A stretch of 64,000 nucleotides of DNA from contig NC_061061.1 in NCBI RefSeq assembly GCF_021917145.1, forward strand, positions 4,659,390-4,723,389. Direction: 5' to 3'. Position numbers and translations under genes: made by a program. The first letter of the stretch is position 1; each line of letters opens with the position of its first letter. Origin of the DNA: Hypomesus transpacificus (taxonomy: Eukaryota > Chordata > Actinopteri > Osmeriformes > Osmeridae). Below the pieces are notes generated by a model. That model was not told the origin of the DNA, did not search any database, and saw nothing but the letters and a program-made list of their open reading frames with translations. Below are positions 14,468 to 25,698 of this stretch, one piece after another.

Positions 14468-17400
14468 TTGCACTGGGTAAGCCAGTTTCCAACCACACAT
14501 TTACATGACCACCTACTCTGTATCCCAGAGGGGTACAGTACCCCCCCACCACCACCACTGGGCTAACCAGTTTCTACCACATGCTTACATGACCACGTAC
14601 ACTGTGGCAGCGGAGAATCCCTTGACATTTACCTTCACCATGCTTCATGTATGCAACCCTCAGCTGTCTCAAGTCACCTCCACCCCCACTCCCTTTAAAA
14701 CAGAAGTATCAAATCTACGTGAGGTTGAAAGCGAAAGTGTTCATCTATAACAGGAGCCCGGGACGTACAGGGACAGGAGAGACCTCCAGCAGAGTGATTT
14801 ATAAAGGACTCTCATGACCGCTGCATGCTTTATATAACCACCGGCTGAGGGCTGCACTTTCCCATGTAGTCAGGGGTCAGAGGGCCAGGCTCTAAGTACA
14901 AGGTGGTTGTTTTCCACACCGGGAACTGTGGCCCACTGCAGGACATCTGAGTGACCATGAAACAGGGCCCGGCAGGTTCACACGTGCTGCTTCAACTCAA
15001 AGCAAAGCTTCCGCCCACCCCGCTCCCTGACGGTCGCCTGCAGCCCCCATTTGCATCTCAGCCAGCACCTCTTCCAGCATTCAAAGAACAAGCAGGGCCT
15101 CTGTGAGGGCTACCCTCTCACCCCCCACCTCGGAAGCCCCCCTACTGCCTCCGCTCCCTCCAACCCGATCCCCATCAGTGTGCTGCAGAACGGGGGCCCG
15201 GAGTGCAGGGAGCGCGTGGGATGAAGGGATGAGAGTGGAGATCAAAGCAGGGAATCATGAAAAGGCTCCCAGCACACAAGTTCGGGGCACCTCTCTGCCC
15301 TCCTCCCCACGTCGTCATGCAGCCTTGATCCCTGCTTCGAGGCAGACTACATGTCACGTGTCCCAACTTGGGAGACCTCTCCCTCTCCTCTCACACCTCT
15401 CTCTCGCACCCTCCCCTTTCCTGTCTTTCCCATATTCCTCCTAGCACCCATCTTCCTCCTCGCACCCCTCCTTCTACCCACTCCTTATGCCCTCTCTCCT
15501 CCTTCTACCTTCTACCTCTACTGTCTACCCTTCCTCTTCCCTCACACCTCTCTCTCCTTCTCTCCTCCCTCCACCCCTTCCTTCCTCCTCCAGTAGTCGT
15601 CTGTAGGACCAGGGAGGAGAGGGCAGGTCCCACAGGCCGTGTGAGCCTCCCTCTCAACAGATGGATGCGATGGGGAGCCAGACCTGAATGCCTGCCCCCT
15701 GCTGGAGCTTGGAGCTGGCAGCCAGAACTCCAATACTTTTTTAGAGCCTAGGAACTTTCATGGGTCCTTCAAAAACCTTCAGAAAAATTGTTCTTTAAAC
15801 TTTAAAGGACTGACACATATTACCCTTCCCAAATCTCCTCTACGCCTAACAGCCAAGACATCAGGCATTAAATATGGACATGTCAATCCATACACGCACA
15901 CGCAGAATACACACCCACAAACACCTACATCACCCACACACACATACACACAGCAATTACAATTTCAGTGAAGTTCAATCCATGGGACACACAGCAGACA
16001 CAGAAGACTGCAACAGGGTGATCAACATGAGCAGCTGTAACCCCCCTTCCTCCAGCCTCCCCATTACCTGTTTACTTAAACACCTAATGACAGCTTACAT
16101 TTGCAACATAGCAAAGTCAAACTTGCAACCCTCGCGTTGCCCTTGAAGATCCTCTCTCAATTATTCATGAGTGCTCTCAGGTTGGACCCTGGGAACAAGC
16201 TGAGCAAGGCCCTGTATCAATAAGAAACACTGGCCACCACAATGGGCTCAGCCTCCAACTACAGTGTTGACAGACACCCGCACAAAGGAGCAGAAAGGGC
16301 CCCCCCTTCGCTCTCATACACACCGAAGAATGTGTCAGTGTGCAGCAGCTCTGAGCTGTGTTTGTACAGTATATACGGCTTTTGTCCTGGGCCACTGTTT
16401 CCCCATTCAATGGGTGCTGGAGTGTTGATGAAAACCAGGAAGAAAGCCTGCTATGTGTCTGCCAGGCAGAGTTCATATTCATTAGAGGGGCTCCGGGCCT
16501 GCTAAATGCCACCTGAATCTGCTGCTAGCAGCCCTGGGTGAGAGAACAAGTAATCCCTTTATTACATTGGTAAACATCCAGCCATCGGGTGATGGTAAGT
16601 TGACATACTTTCTCACTCCTTTCTAATACAATTCAACAGCTTACTGACTGGAAGAAGACGAAGTGTATGGTGGGAACAAGCAGGGGAATGTTATAGAGCA
16701 GCTGGGCAGGACACAACACTGTCTAGGGCTGACCCTTAGGCTCTCACACCTGCTCAGATACCAACATGCCAGTAGATTAAACTCATACAAACTGTGCTTC
16801 TGTGCAGGCCAACACCCACCCCCAAATCTAAACCTATATCCAACTATAGGTGGCAGCAATTTGTCTATGGGTCATGAACATCTTGTGTATCGCATTTATC
16901 TGGCCACTATACTGGGTGGTGGTAGACACCACAAGTTTAGAGAGCCTGTTTGGTGACAGAGACAATGAAAAATATAGCATGATAAACTATTTCAGTTGAC
17001 GATTTCTGTTTACCTTCAGTTTGGTACCTTTAAAGACTGTTGAATTATAATTGTTTGGCATCTCAAATATTGACATAACTGGTATCAGTGGAGTGCAATA
17101 TTTGAATATGGTTTGTTGATATGCTGTTCACTGGCTCCATCTACTGGTTGATTTAACTTGCAAGTAACTTCTACAGTTTGGGTCATCTGCATGCTACCAG
17201 AAAAGCATCAGGATTTGATTGATCGAGTACAGTTCAGTAATGCAAATCTACCTTGCATGCGTTATGGGAGAAGAGGACCGATTTGATGTTTTGGATGCAC
17301 ATCAGACAATATTTGTGGTGATGAGAGCTAGTATTTCTCTTCTCAAAGGCAATAAAGTGCACACATGATTTAAGAAACTATATCGAATTTATTTTATGGT

Positions 17401-17590
17401 ATGTATTGACCTATACTTGGTTTTCATGGAAAGGCCTTGGTCACCCTGGGTAGACGATTGCCAGGCTAGCTCACATTGCAGTCTAATTACAAGCAGTCTA
17501 ATTACAAGCGCACCAACCACACGGTGTGAAACTAATTCAGATTTTCACCACGCCCCTTATCGTTTGTTTCCATGGGAGCACCAGCAACAG
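9131..17590. other. hey1-fabp11 intergenic region
   Basis: About 8.5 kb with no supportable gene. It contains purine-rich GA tracts near 9985-10055, (CA)n or (GT)n runs near 10462-10500, 11335-11480, 13826-13850 and 15895-15955, a C-run at 12070-12092, the G-run at 14430-14462 and pyrimidine-rich DNA at 15380-15595. Distal hey1 enhancers could lie here but cannot be located from one sequence. Confidence 0.5.
14415..14462. repeat. (GT)n followed by a 33-base G homopolymer
   Basis: A GT run passes directly into 33 consecutive G. Such a tract can form G-quadruplex DNA and is prone to length error in sequencing, so the exact count should not be trusted. Confidence 0.9.
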
Positions 17591-17730
17591 CGCTTGATTG
17601 GTGTGTCTGAGTTAAGCGCGTGTCAGTAAGGCTTTATAAATCAACTTTCTCGTACACGTTTTACTGCTTGGACAAAGGGTGGTGTGGTTGTAGAGACTTC
17701 CTGGCTTGACACAGCAACTAAATTGTAAAC
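17590..17730 (+). promoter_or_regulatory. fabp11 core promoter and 5' leader
   Basis: TATAAA at 17635-17640 lies about 90 bp before the start codon, which predicts transcription starting near 17665 and a leader of about 65 nt. An inverted CCAAT motif (GATTGGTG) lies near 17595-17602. This is typical of fatty-acid-binding protein genes. Confidence 0.65.
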
Positions 17731-18516
17731 ATGGTTGACCAATTTGTCGGAACTTGGAAGATGGCCTCTAGTGAGAACTTTGATGAATATATGAAGGCAG
17801 TAGGTAGGTACTGTGAATTGGTGGTATGTGGCTGGACCATGTGGCTGGTTTCAACAGACCTCACATTAGCAACAACATCACATGTGCATTTGTCGTGCCT
17901 TTGACAGCCAGCGAACTAGGGCAATCAAACTCTTACCTGTCGACTACTTTACAGGTGTCGGGTTTGCCACCAGGCAGATGGGTAACATGGCAAAGCCAAA
18001 TTTGCTGTTCAGCGTGGATGATGGTGTAATAACAATGAAATCTCAAAGCACGTTCAAAACGACCGAGATGAAGTTCAAATTGAACGAGGAGTTCGATGAG
18101 ACCACAGCAGATGACCGAAAAACGAAGGTGGGTGTATAACAAGCAATTAACGAGATGTGCTCATTTTAAGCAAATATGCGGACTTATCTATCGACCCATT
18201 TTCAGACCTCCATGACTCTAGAGAACGGTAAACTTGTGCAGAAGCAGTCCTGGGATGGTAAGACCACGATACTGGAGCGGGAGATTAAAGACGGAAAACT
18301 CATAGCGGTGAGTTGTGGACTTTTGCAACAGGCAAACCTGGACAGTTCAGCGACGTTAAAATGCCCAGAAACTGTTCCGTTTGGTGTAAGTGCTTTTTTA
18401 TAGATGCATTGCATGTTTAGATTTCGAAATGTGCTTCCATGTTAACTAATCTTTCTTTCCAGAAATGCACAATGGATGATGTTGTGGCGGTGAGGATCTA
18501 TGAGAAGGAGGCATGA
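17731..18516 (+). CDS. fabp11: Fatty acid-binding protein 11 (FABP4/5-group), four exons
   Basis: Exons are 17731-17803, 17955-18127, 18206-18307 and 18463-18516, of 73, 173, 102 and 54 nt. This is exactly the conserved FABP exon pattern and gives 133 residues. The protein begins [20 protein letters not shown]. It carries the G-x-W family signature at the start of the beta barrel, the helical-lid segment after it, and LER plus the terminal RIY (R-x-Y) that bind the fatty-acid carboxylate. Family role: soluble cytoplasmic carrier of long-chain fatty acids that delivers lipid to nuclear receptors and metabolic enzymes. Teleost Fabp11 is the fish member related to the mammalian FABP4/FABP5/PMP2/FABP9 cluster, which in human lies on the same band as STMN2 and HEY1, supporting this name. 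A TATA box lies upstream and AATAAA lies at 18630-18635. Assignment to the a or b teleost copy is not possible here. Confidence 0.94.
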
Positions 18517-18629
18517 TGGTCAGCTTGTCCCCAGACAAGCGGCATCAGATGACATGCATTTTGTATTCTGTTCCAATACCAATTAGGCCAAATGCCATTA
18601 CTTGTTAAACTCAAATGCTAGGATATTTA

Positions 18630-18635
18630 AATAAA
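18630..18635 (+). terminator. fabp11 polyadenylation signal
   Basis: AATAAA lies 114 bp after the fabp11 stop codon, followed by a GT-rich stretch. This implies a short 3' UTR. Confidence 0.7.
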
Positions 18636-18659
18636 ATTCCTATGTTGTGCTTAACATGC

Positions 18660-20081
18660 CTTGCTGTGACTTTTATTCCTACAAAATGGGCTACTATTGG
18701 ATATTTGTACATTTTGGATTTGTTGAGTCAGTGGAATTTGAGTGCCAGTAATTCGTTTTTAAAAGCATTCCAGAATTAAACTAGTGAATTTAACAAGTGT
18801 CATTCTGACAGCTCATGACAGGTGGAAAATCTTTGCAGAATGATTTCAGGTTTCATTCAAATGCACATTAATTCTACTGTTGAAGTTACATGTCACTTGC
18901 ACATGGCCACATTTGATATTTTGGGGATTAAGCTTCATATATTTAAAAATCAACTGAGGGCTTGGGTAAGGGCAGAAATTGGAGGACTTGGTGCAATTCC
19001 ATTGTGCCAATACTTGTTGCAACTTTTTTGTATGCACCATTGTATGTTGCTTTGGATTAAATGTTATTTGAACTTTATATGGGCCAAAATGTTTGAGTTG
19101 AATGGTAGCAAGATGTTACAACAGCCAATAAGAATGCAGGGTGGAGCCCTGACCCTCTGCCCATAAGCTTTCAACATTCATTAGACATGTGATCCCCAGA
19201 TCCTGACTTGGATTGAAGACTTAATACCTCCGGATTAGTTTGACTTGACATGCCTTTTGTAAATTTAGCTGTGTTGCTAAGGTACCTTTTCAAAGTGAAT
19301 TTATGAAAGCCAGCTTGCCTCATGACCAGCACCTCAAATTGGCATAAGTGACAGACTTCCTTAATGGTGAAGACCTTGACATTTGTCAACAGGTTCACAA
19401 GCATCATTGAATTCATTGTCTTAGTAAGAGGGGGAAGTTGAGGAGAGGTGCACTCAGTTAAAAATTGACCTCACGAGGTGCAGGCCAAGCCAGCTGAGAT
19501 GCACAGACTTCCCCGTTCAAGCAAGCGCACATAATTCCTTTAATTAGTGTTCTCTGGGTCAGCAGTTTAGGGCCCAAATTCTCCAAAAGATTTCCAGCTT
19601 TTTGTGAATGATTATGCCTGAGGGTGGTGTCCGATTATGACCATGGGTGGTGCCACTGCAACAATCTGATTAATGAAAAAAGACTGAGGGTTTGCAGAGC
19701 CACAGAAATGAAACAAATTCTAGAAGAGAAAAACCCCACAAAGAAGAGAGAGTATTGCTTTGGAGGGCAGTGGTTAAGGAACATCAGAGTGCAGAATAAC
19801 AGGTATAAGCCGGAAGTCCAGTTCAACTGGGTTTATTACTCTTTATTCAATGTAACACAAAGGCACAACGCAAAAACGTTCAACAGTTAAAATTCAAGAC
19901 AGGCCATATCAGCAATGCTATCGACAACTACACATTTAAGAAAAAGTATATAAAACAAAGGTAATTGCTAGCTATTCAACTTCACCTCAAAACAGAAATC
20001 AAAGACGTACAAATTCTGAAATTACTACAGCAGAACTGCCCCATACATCCATGTTTTTTACAGGTGGAGTAATCTGATGGT
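18660..20081. other. Intergenic DNA
   Basis: No gene is recognised. A minus-strand AATAAAGAGTAATAAACC around 19829-19846 resembles a polyadenylation region of an unidentified retroelement, but no body could be attached to it. Confidence 0.4.
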
Positions 20082-20279
20082 GTACATTTAGTCATTTAGC
20101 AGACACTCTTATCCAGCGACCTTCAGTAAGTACAGGGACCTTCAGTAAGTACAGGGACATTCCCCCCTGAAGCAAGTGCCTTGCCCAAGGACACAACGCC
20201 ATTTGGCGGGGCGGGGAATCGATCCGGCAATCTTCTGATTAGTTGCCCGACTCCCTCACCGCTCAGCCATCTGACTCCC
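20082..20279 (-). mobile_element. tRNA-derived SINE
   Basis: Read on the minus strand, it starts with a tRNA-like head holding an A box (GGCTGAGCGG) and a B box (GATCGATTCCC). Next comes the central block TGTCCTTGGGCAAGGCACTT, known from fish V-SINE-type elements. It ends in the LINE-type tail motif GGATAAGAGTGTCTGCTAAA. A 16-bp piece (CTTCAGTAAGTACAGG) is duplicated in tandem at 20121-20158. Confidence 0.75.
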
Positions 20280-21770
20280 AATATATATACCATATATGTG
20301 CCCAAATCATCGGGAGTGTAATGGCCAAAACCTGCCCATCCCCACCAGGGGCCGAGCCATACGTTGAACATTCGGGCTTAACCCGAACATAGGACTTAGT
20401 CAAAGCTTTTATGTGAGCTGAAATCAGAACTTCACATTAATGCGAGCGCGTATAGTGTGCAAGCAAGACTTTTCTGCATTATTTCTGTTCAAAATAGGAT
20501 TTTGAGGTTTATGTAATATATGCATGGGCAGCATACAAATATGGAGGAGGACGTGTCTCTTGTCTCATTAGATAACATCCTGAATGTATAAGCTTTCAGA
20601 TGATATATGGTTTTAATGGTTGAATCAGTTTTGCCTTCATGTTACAGACTAACATGTAGCAATGAAATTGCAAAAATTACTACGTTGACCAACCTTGTTT
20701 AATTTGGAATACATTTCTGAAATGAAGGGTTTAAGAAGAAAAAAATCAATCGTTAAAAAAACTAGCATGTTAGCTAAAGTTAACTCCAGATTAGCTCACG
20801 GTTGTTATGGCAATAAAAAAAAAAAAGCACCAGCATTTTTTTTGTAGCTCTAGCTACTTGGAAAAAACATCCTTGTCATCGCTTCCAGCCCAAAACAGAC
20901 GCCTAGACGGCCAAAACCACAACATATTTCAGACCCAGATTAAGAAATCAACAAATGCTGTTCCACTTGTAATGGATAAATAAAAGTATGGTATTGCCTA
21001 GTGCTAGTTGTAGGTAAACAGCTTGCTTATCTAGCTATTGACAAAGAATGTCTAATAAAGAGAACTGCCACTCTCGGGAAACTTCCGGGTTCTGAACTGG
21101 TTGCAGTTCCAGTCTAGTTCCATATGAGGGCGCTAACGAGCGAGTGCAGAATGAATGGAGGTCTATGGAGCTATACCCCTCAAAATCCACTTTTCTCTGG
21201 ATAGTTTTTTGTTTAGTAATAAAATTTATGAATTCGAAAGAGGAGGCCAATAAAATACACACTGCTGGCTGTTGAGTAACTTGCGCCGCGGGCCAGTATT
21301 TTTCCTCGCCACTAGATGGCGGGCCAGAGTCTGGGTTACTGCCTATTTAGACGCTGCGATAAGCGCCCTTGAGAAACGTGCACTCGCAACAACTAGGCCT
21401 ACATGGAGAATGGGTAGGTCTACTACAAATAACTAATGATAATAAACCATGTGAATGAGCCCATTGGTGGTCTGTTTGAATAATTTCATTATTTTAACGA
21501 ACTGTCTCTTATCCCCTTCTGTCAATATAGCCTCGCCTATTATTGTGAATAGTAGCAATGATGGACTTTTTTCAACATTGAGCATCCTAATTAGACCTAG
21601 GCTACTTGGAGTCTATCTTAGGGTACTTTTATTTCAAAGTAATTGATTGACACACCTCCTTATAGACCAATTATTTGTTTGTAAACATTCGGGATGCGCG
21701 CAAAATGTGGTTGCAGAATACCGGGAAAGGATAGCATTTAAAACGGCAAAAGGACCACACGGATCATAAT
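20280..21770. other. Intergenic DNA
   Basis: AT-rich, with an A-run at 20815-20826 and several GCTAGC-like short motifs. No gene or classifiable transposon was seen. Confidence 0.4.
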
Positions 21771-21803
21771 GTCCTCCCTCGACAAAAAATGTCGAGGGAG
21801 GAC
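21771..21803. repeat. Perfect 14-bp-arm hairpin
   Basis: GTCCTCCCTCGACA at 21771-21784 and TGTCGAGGGAGGAC at 21790-21803 are exact reverse complements around a loop of five A. Confidence 0.9.
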
Positions 21804-22118
21804 AGCCATTAAAAGATAAAGCGATTCCCCATTGATCGGTCACATTAGAATTTTGATTTGGATCACAAAGTCAAAAAAGAAATTTGAGTGAGAATGTCGC
21901 CCGGTAGACCGGATAGTCGGGCAGCAGCCATGTCCTCACGTCATGTCACACAGTTCATAATCTTACAGTTTTACAGTCAATTCTACACCTAAAAAGTCGA
22001 GCAGGGCAGCTTTCAAGAGATATGGGAATTCTGCTTTCAGCCAGCTGGTCCGAAAATGTTTGTGATTTGTTTAAAACTGGCAATCTGAGTGAGACTCCCC
22101 CCCCCCGTTACACTGTCA

Positions 22119-22194
22119 AAGCAGCTGGGCCGGACCAAAGCAGCTGGGCCGGACCAAAGCAGCTGGGCCGGACCAAAGCAGCTGGGCCAGACTC
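22119..22194. repeat. 19-bp tandem repeat, about four copies
   Basis: Units of GCAGCTGGGCCGGACCAAA repeat with almost no divergence. The unit spells the LINE motif KAAGPD and has been multiplied locally. Nineteen is not a multiple of three, so successive copies rotate through all reading frames. Confidence 0.9.
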
Positions 22195-22325
22195 TGTCTC
22201 TCCAGCCACTCTCAAGAACTGCGCTGACCAGCTGTCTCCGGTGTTTACCTACATATTTAACACCTTCCTGGAGACATGCCATGTGCCAGCCTGTCTTAAG
22301 TCCTCCACCATCATCCCTGTGCCCA

Positions 22326-23549
22326 GTGGCGGCTGGTCAATAGAGGGCGCTAGGGCGTCGCCCTCCCTGAAAAGTGTTTTAGATTTTTGTTTTTCATGTA
22401 ATATATTTTCTAAACAATAACTACTCATTTTAAGCATGATTGTGTTAAAAATACACAATAAAGTGTTGTGTATATATATACTAAAATTCAGTTTTGGGAT
22501 AAATGTACTTCATGCTTGACATCTGGGGCGCTAGAAAAAAGCGCCCTCGAAACGCCTACCAACCTGCTGGCGATAGGTGAATTGCTGACCGTTGCTAACA
22601 AGAAACACATGTTTAGCCAATCAGCGTCCTCAAAAATGATGCCTAAAGGGCGCTGGAATTAGCGCCCCAAGCAGAGTTAAGTATAGAAGTGATTTTGCGA
22701 CTGTAGAGCCTACTTAACGTTATTAAAAATGAATGACTCCGGACCGGACTTCAGACGTTCTCCTTTCTCAAATTCTGTCAGATATCCTCTCCAAAATCCT
22801 TTCGAGAGGAGAACTTTAGTGGAGAAAATAAAAATAAGAGTTTGGCCCAACCTGCCATCAAAATTATACAACAGTCGAGCAAAAAGGGTAAAGGTAAATC
22901 ATACACAGAGGTTTCTCCCACGATTGGTAAACTACAACAGAAAGGCCTGGCTAGCTGGATGCAGTCATGTCAATGCCTTATTTTGCTTCCTGTACTTGCT
23001 TTTTATAACATTCGGAACAGATGCTGCATGGACTGTTACAGGAGTTAAGGACATTAAACATTTATCTGAGAAATCAAAACAAGTGCACAAAGGCACACAT
23101 GGAGAATACAATCAAGATAGCCATGCTAGGCAGAGACAATCGCTATGCAACTGGACGAATGTCACCGGATTGAGGTGAGGAGAAACAACGAAGAAGTGGA
23201 TAAGAACAGGCACGTTCTATCAAAGATAATTGATTGTGTTAAATTCAATTATAAATCCTTAATATTTAGTTTTACAGTAATAGTTGTGTTGTGTTTCCTA
23301 ATAATACCAGGCAGAGTGGCTCAAGTGCCCAGATGTCCGTGGTTTTCAATATTTCTGAACTGAGTGTAATGATATTTATAGTCCACAAATGTGGACATTT
23401 GCCTATAGCTGTGTGCATTAATTACATAATTACTATTTCTCAGAGAACTCGTATCATGCAGTTTGTGTTCAATTGTATTAGGATGGTTACCGAATTGACT
23501 GAATATTTCACAGCCCCACCTAGAATAATTTTCACCAGCACCCACTCCT
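22326..23549. mobile_element. hAT-family element inserted in the LINE
   Basis: The 8-bp sequence TGTGCCCA flanks it at 22318-22325 and 23550-23557, the duplication length expected for hAT. Its ends are similar inverted sequences (GTGGCGGCTGGT on the left; AGTGGGTGCTGGT on the complement of the right). It is 1224 bp long and carries only part of a transposase. Confidence 0.85.
22729..23363 (+). pseudogene. hAT (TTF zinc-finger / DUF4371-type) transposase N-terminus, frame-shifted
   Basis: NDSGPDF, PFERRTLVEKIKI, KIIQQSSKKGKGKSYT, NRKAWLAGCSHVNALFCF, DAAWTVTGVKDIKHLSEK and HRIEVRRNNEEVDKNRHVLS are blocks of the ZMYM-like TTF zinc-finger region in fish hAT transposases. They appear in order but in more than one frame, so frameshifts are present. 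The catalytic RNase-H-like part and the hAT dimerisation domain are absent. Identification rests on motif memory. Confidence 0.7.
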
Positions 23550-24419
23550 TGTGCCCAAAAAGCCCAGGCCAACTGGACATAATGACTACAGACCCGTCGC
23601 CCTGACCTCTGTGGTAATGAAGTCTTTTGAGCGCCTGGTGCTGGCACACCTAAAATCCATCACAGACCCTCTAGTGGACCCCCTGCAGTTTGCCTACAGA
23701 GCCAACAGGTCTGTGGACGATGCAGTTAATATGGCCCTCCACTTCACCCTACAGCACCTGGACTCCCCAGCATCCAACGCCAGGATCCTGTTTGTGGACT
23801 TTAGCTCTGCCTTTAATACCATCATCCCCGCTCTGCTTCAGGACAAGCTTTCCCAGCTGAACGTGCCTTACTCTACCTGTAGGTGGATCACAGACTTCCT
23901 GTCTGACAGGAAGCAGTGCGTTAAGCTGGGAACACAAGTCTCTGATTCCCGGTCCATCAGCACTGGATCTCCCCAGGGCTGCGTCTTTTCTCCTCTGCTC
24001 TTCTCCCTGTACACCAACAGCTGCACCTCCAGTCATCCGTCCGTCAAACTCCTGAAGTTTGCGGACGACACCCCCCTCATTGGGCTCATCTCTGGTGGAG
24101 ATGAGTCTGATTATACGTGGAAAACGGACAACCTGGGGACCTGGTGCAGCCAGAACAACCTAGAGCTCAATGCTCTCAAGACAGTGGAGATGGTTGTGGA
24201 CTTCAGGAAGAACACAGCCCCACTCACCCCCATCACCCTGTGTGACTCCCCAGTCAACACTGTGGAGTCCTTCCGCTTCCTGGGCACCATCCTCTCCCAG
24301 GTCCTCAAGTGGGAACTTAACATCAGCTCCCTCACCAAGAAAGCACAACAGAGGATGTACTTCCTGCGGCAGCTGAAGAAATTCAACCTGCCAAAGTCGA
24401 TGATGGTGCACTTCTACAC

Positions 24420-24979
24420 TAGCCTGGCTCTGCCCTCCTACGTACTTCCGCTCAATTTGGATTTTGCTTCTGTACTAGGTCTGGGAGCTCGGCTCTGAAG
24501 TCAGTTTCCAGAAACACATTTTTTGTAGGTCCAATTAGCGAACAGAGGGAGTGGCTGAGAAAGATGACGTTAATGTCGTGCACTTGTTTGAGTGGTTCAG
24601 TAATGGCGGCGGAGAAAGATGCGAGCGAAACTATTTTGCGGTTGTGGTAACGCTGCCGAATATAGGTTAAAGCCGGAGCAAGAACATTCCTTGCTGAGTT
24701 TTGTTGGTGGCCATGATGTTGTGGCCCTCCTCCCCACGGGATTCGGGAAAAGTTACATTTTCCAGCTATGGCAGCTAGCTCCGTTACAGTAGTGGTGAAG
24801 GAGTTGGCTAAGGCGAACGCTTGCGATTGGTTATGGCAAATCAGAGTGGCTCTGGGCGGATCCAATTGTTTTAAACTCCAACAGAGGACCCGCCTTCAAG
24901 GAAGTTAACGTTTGTCAATCGAGAGATCCCAGACCCTCTGTACAAATGAAATGTACGAGGGTCTGGTTAGGACCAGGTT
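24420..24979. mobile_element. 560-bp non-autonomous element carrying a RecQ-like fragment
   Basis: ACTTCTACAC (10 bp) is duplicated at 24410-24419 and 24980-24989. The ends share an imperfect inverted repeat (CCTGG and GTAC motifs leading to GTCTGGGA on one side; the complement of TCCCAGACCCTC on the other). A palindrome with CCAGACCCTC / GAGGGTCTGG arms lies at 24929-24966. A 9-10-bp duplication fits Mutator-like or related DNA elements. The superfamily is not settled. Confidence 0.75.
24619..24792 (+). pseudogene. RecQ-like helicase fragment (motifs 0 and I)
   Basis: A 57-residue frame runs from ATG to TAG. LKPEQEHSLLSF matches RecQ helicase motif 0 and LLPTGFGKSYIFQL matches the Walker A motif I of RecQ-family DNA helicases. 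The rest of the helicase core (DEAH, SAT and later motifs) is absent, so no helicase activity is expected. It sits inside a transposon-like insertion and most likely represents host or transposon helicase sequence carried by the element. Confidence 0.65.
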
Positions 24980-25698
24980 ACTTCTACACAGCCATTATTG
25001 AGTCCATCTTCACCTCCTCCATCACCATCTGGTACGCTGTTGCCACTGCCAAGGACAAGAGCAGGCTGCAGCGTATCTTCCGCTCTGCGGAGAAGGTGAT
25101 TGGCTGCAATCTGCCTTCCCTCGAGGACCTGCACACCTCGAGGACCCTGAGGCGAGCAAAGAAGATTGTGGCAGACTCCTCCCACCCTGGACACTCCCTG
25201 TTTCAGTCACTCCCCCCCGGCAGAAGGCTGCGGTCCATCAGGACCAAAACCTCATGCCACACAAACAATTTCTTCCCTTCCGCTGTTGGCCTCCTCAACA
25301 AGGCCAAGAGTTCACACTGACTTTAATGAATTCATGTCTTAAAACAATTGCATTTGCACTACTTCACAATTAGTGTAATATTTGTATTTTATATTGTATT
25401 TTATACTGTAAATTGGCAACTTATATTTTATTTTATGGCAACTTATATTTTCTTTTATTGTATATTTTCTTTTAATTGTATTCCACTTAGTATTGCTAGT
25501 TTATGTATCCTTAGTATAGTTAGACCATATATCTAAATTTAAGATTCCTATATGTTTATTGTATGCACCTTCCTGCCAAAGCAAATTCCTTGTCTGTGCA
25601 AACTTTCATGGTGAATAAATCCCTTTCTGATTCTGATTCTGACGTCGTTAGCCTCAGTCAGACTCGGGTCGCTCACTGGCATTGTGCACAATGTTGTA

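Larger units (their letters stand above)
22190..25320 (+). pseudogene. LINE reverse transcriptase, interrupted
   Basis: Separated parts encode the reverse-transcriptase thumb-to-palm region. Before the first insertion (to 22325) is the CADQL...[11 protein letters not shown] block. At 23551-24419 are DYRPVALTS, QFAYR, FVDFSSAFNTI, the STGSPQGCVFSPLLF region and the catalytic FADDT (24058-24072), then NNLELNALKTVEMVVDFRKN. At 24990-25317 is the C-terminal IIESIFTSSITIWYA to VGLLNKA stretch. The FADD palm motif is intact. There is no endonuclease domain in the window and the frame is broken by both insertions, so it cannot be functional. The enzyme would copy LINE RNA at a nicked genomic target. 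Confidence 0.85.
22085..25640 (+). mobile_element. 5'-truncated L2/CR1-group LINE, split by two insertions
   Basis: LINE-derived blocks at about 22085-22325, 23550-24419 and 24990-25640 read in order as one non-LTR element. Insertions at 22326-23549 and 24420-24979, each with target-site duplications, separate them. It ends in repeats of TGATTC, typical of L2-type tails. The first few kb are missing. The clade (L2, CR1 or Rex1) was judged from remembered protein motifs only. Confidence 0.85.

Noticed and set aside
14278-14558. Pro/His-rich frames
   Set aside because: They arise from the G homopolymer and GT repeat read on the minus strand.
22729-23178. 149-residue open frame as a novel host gene
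   Set aside because: It matches blocks of hAT transposase and lies inside an element with an 8-bp target duplication.
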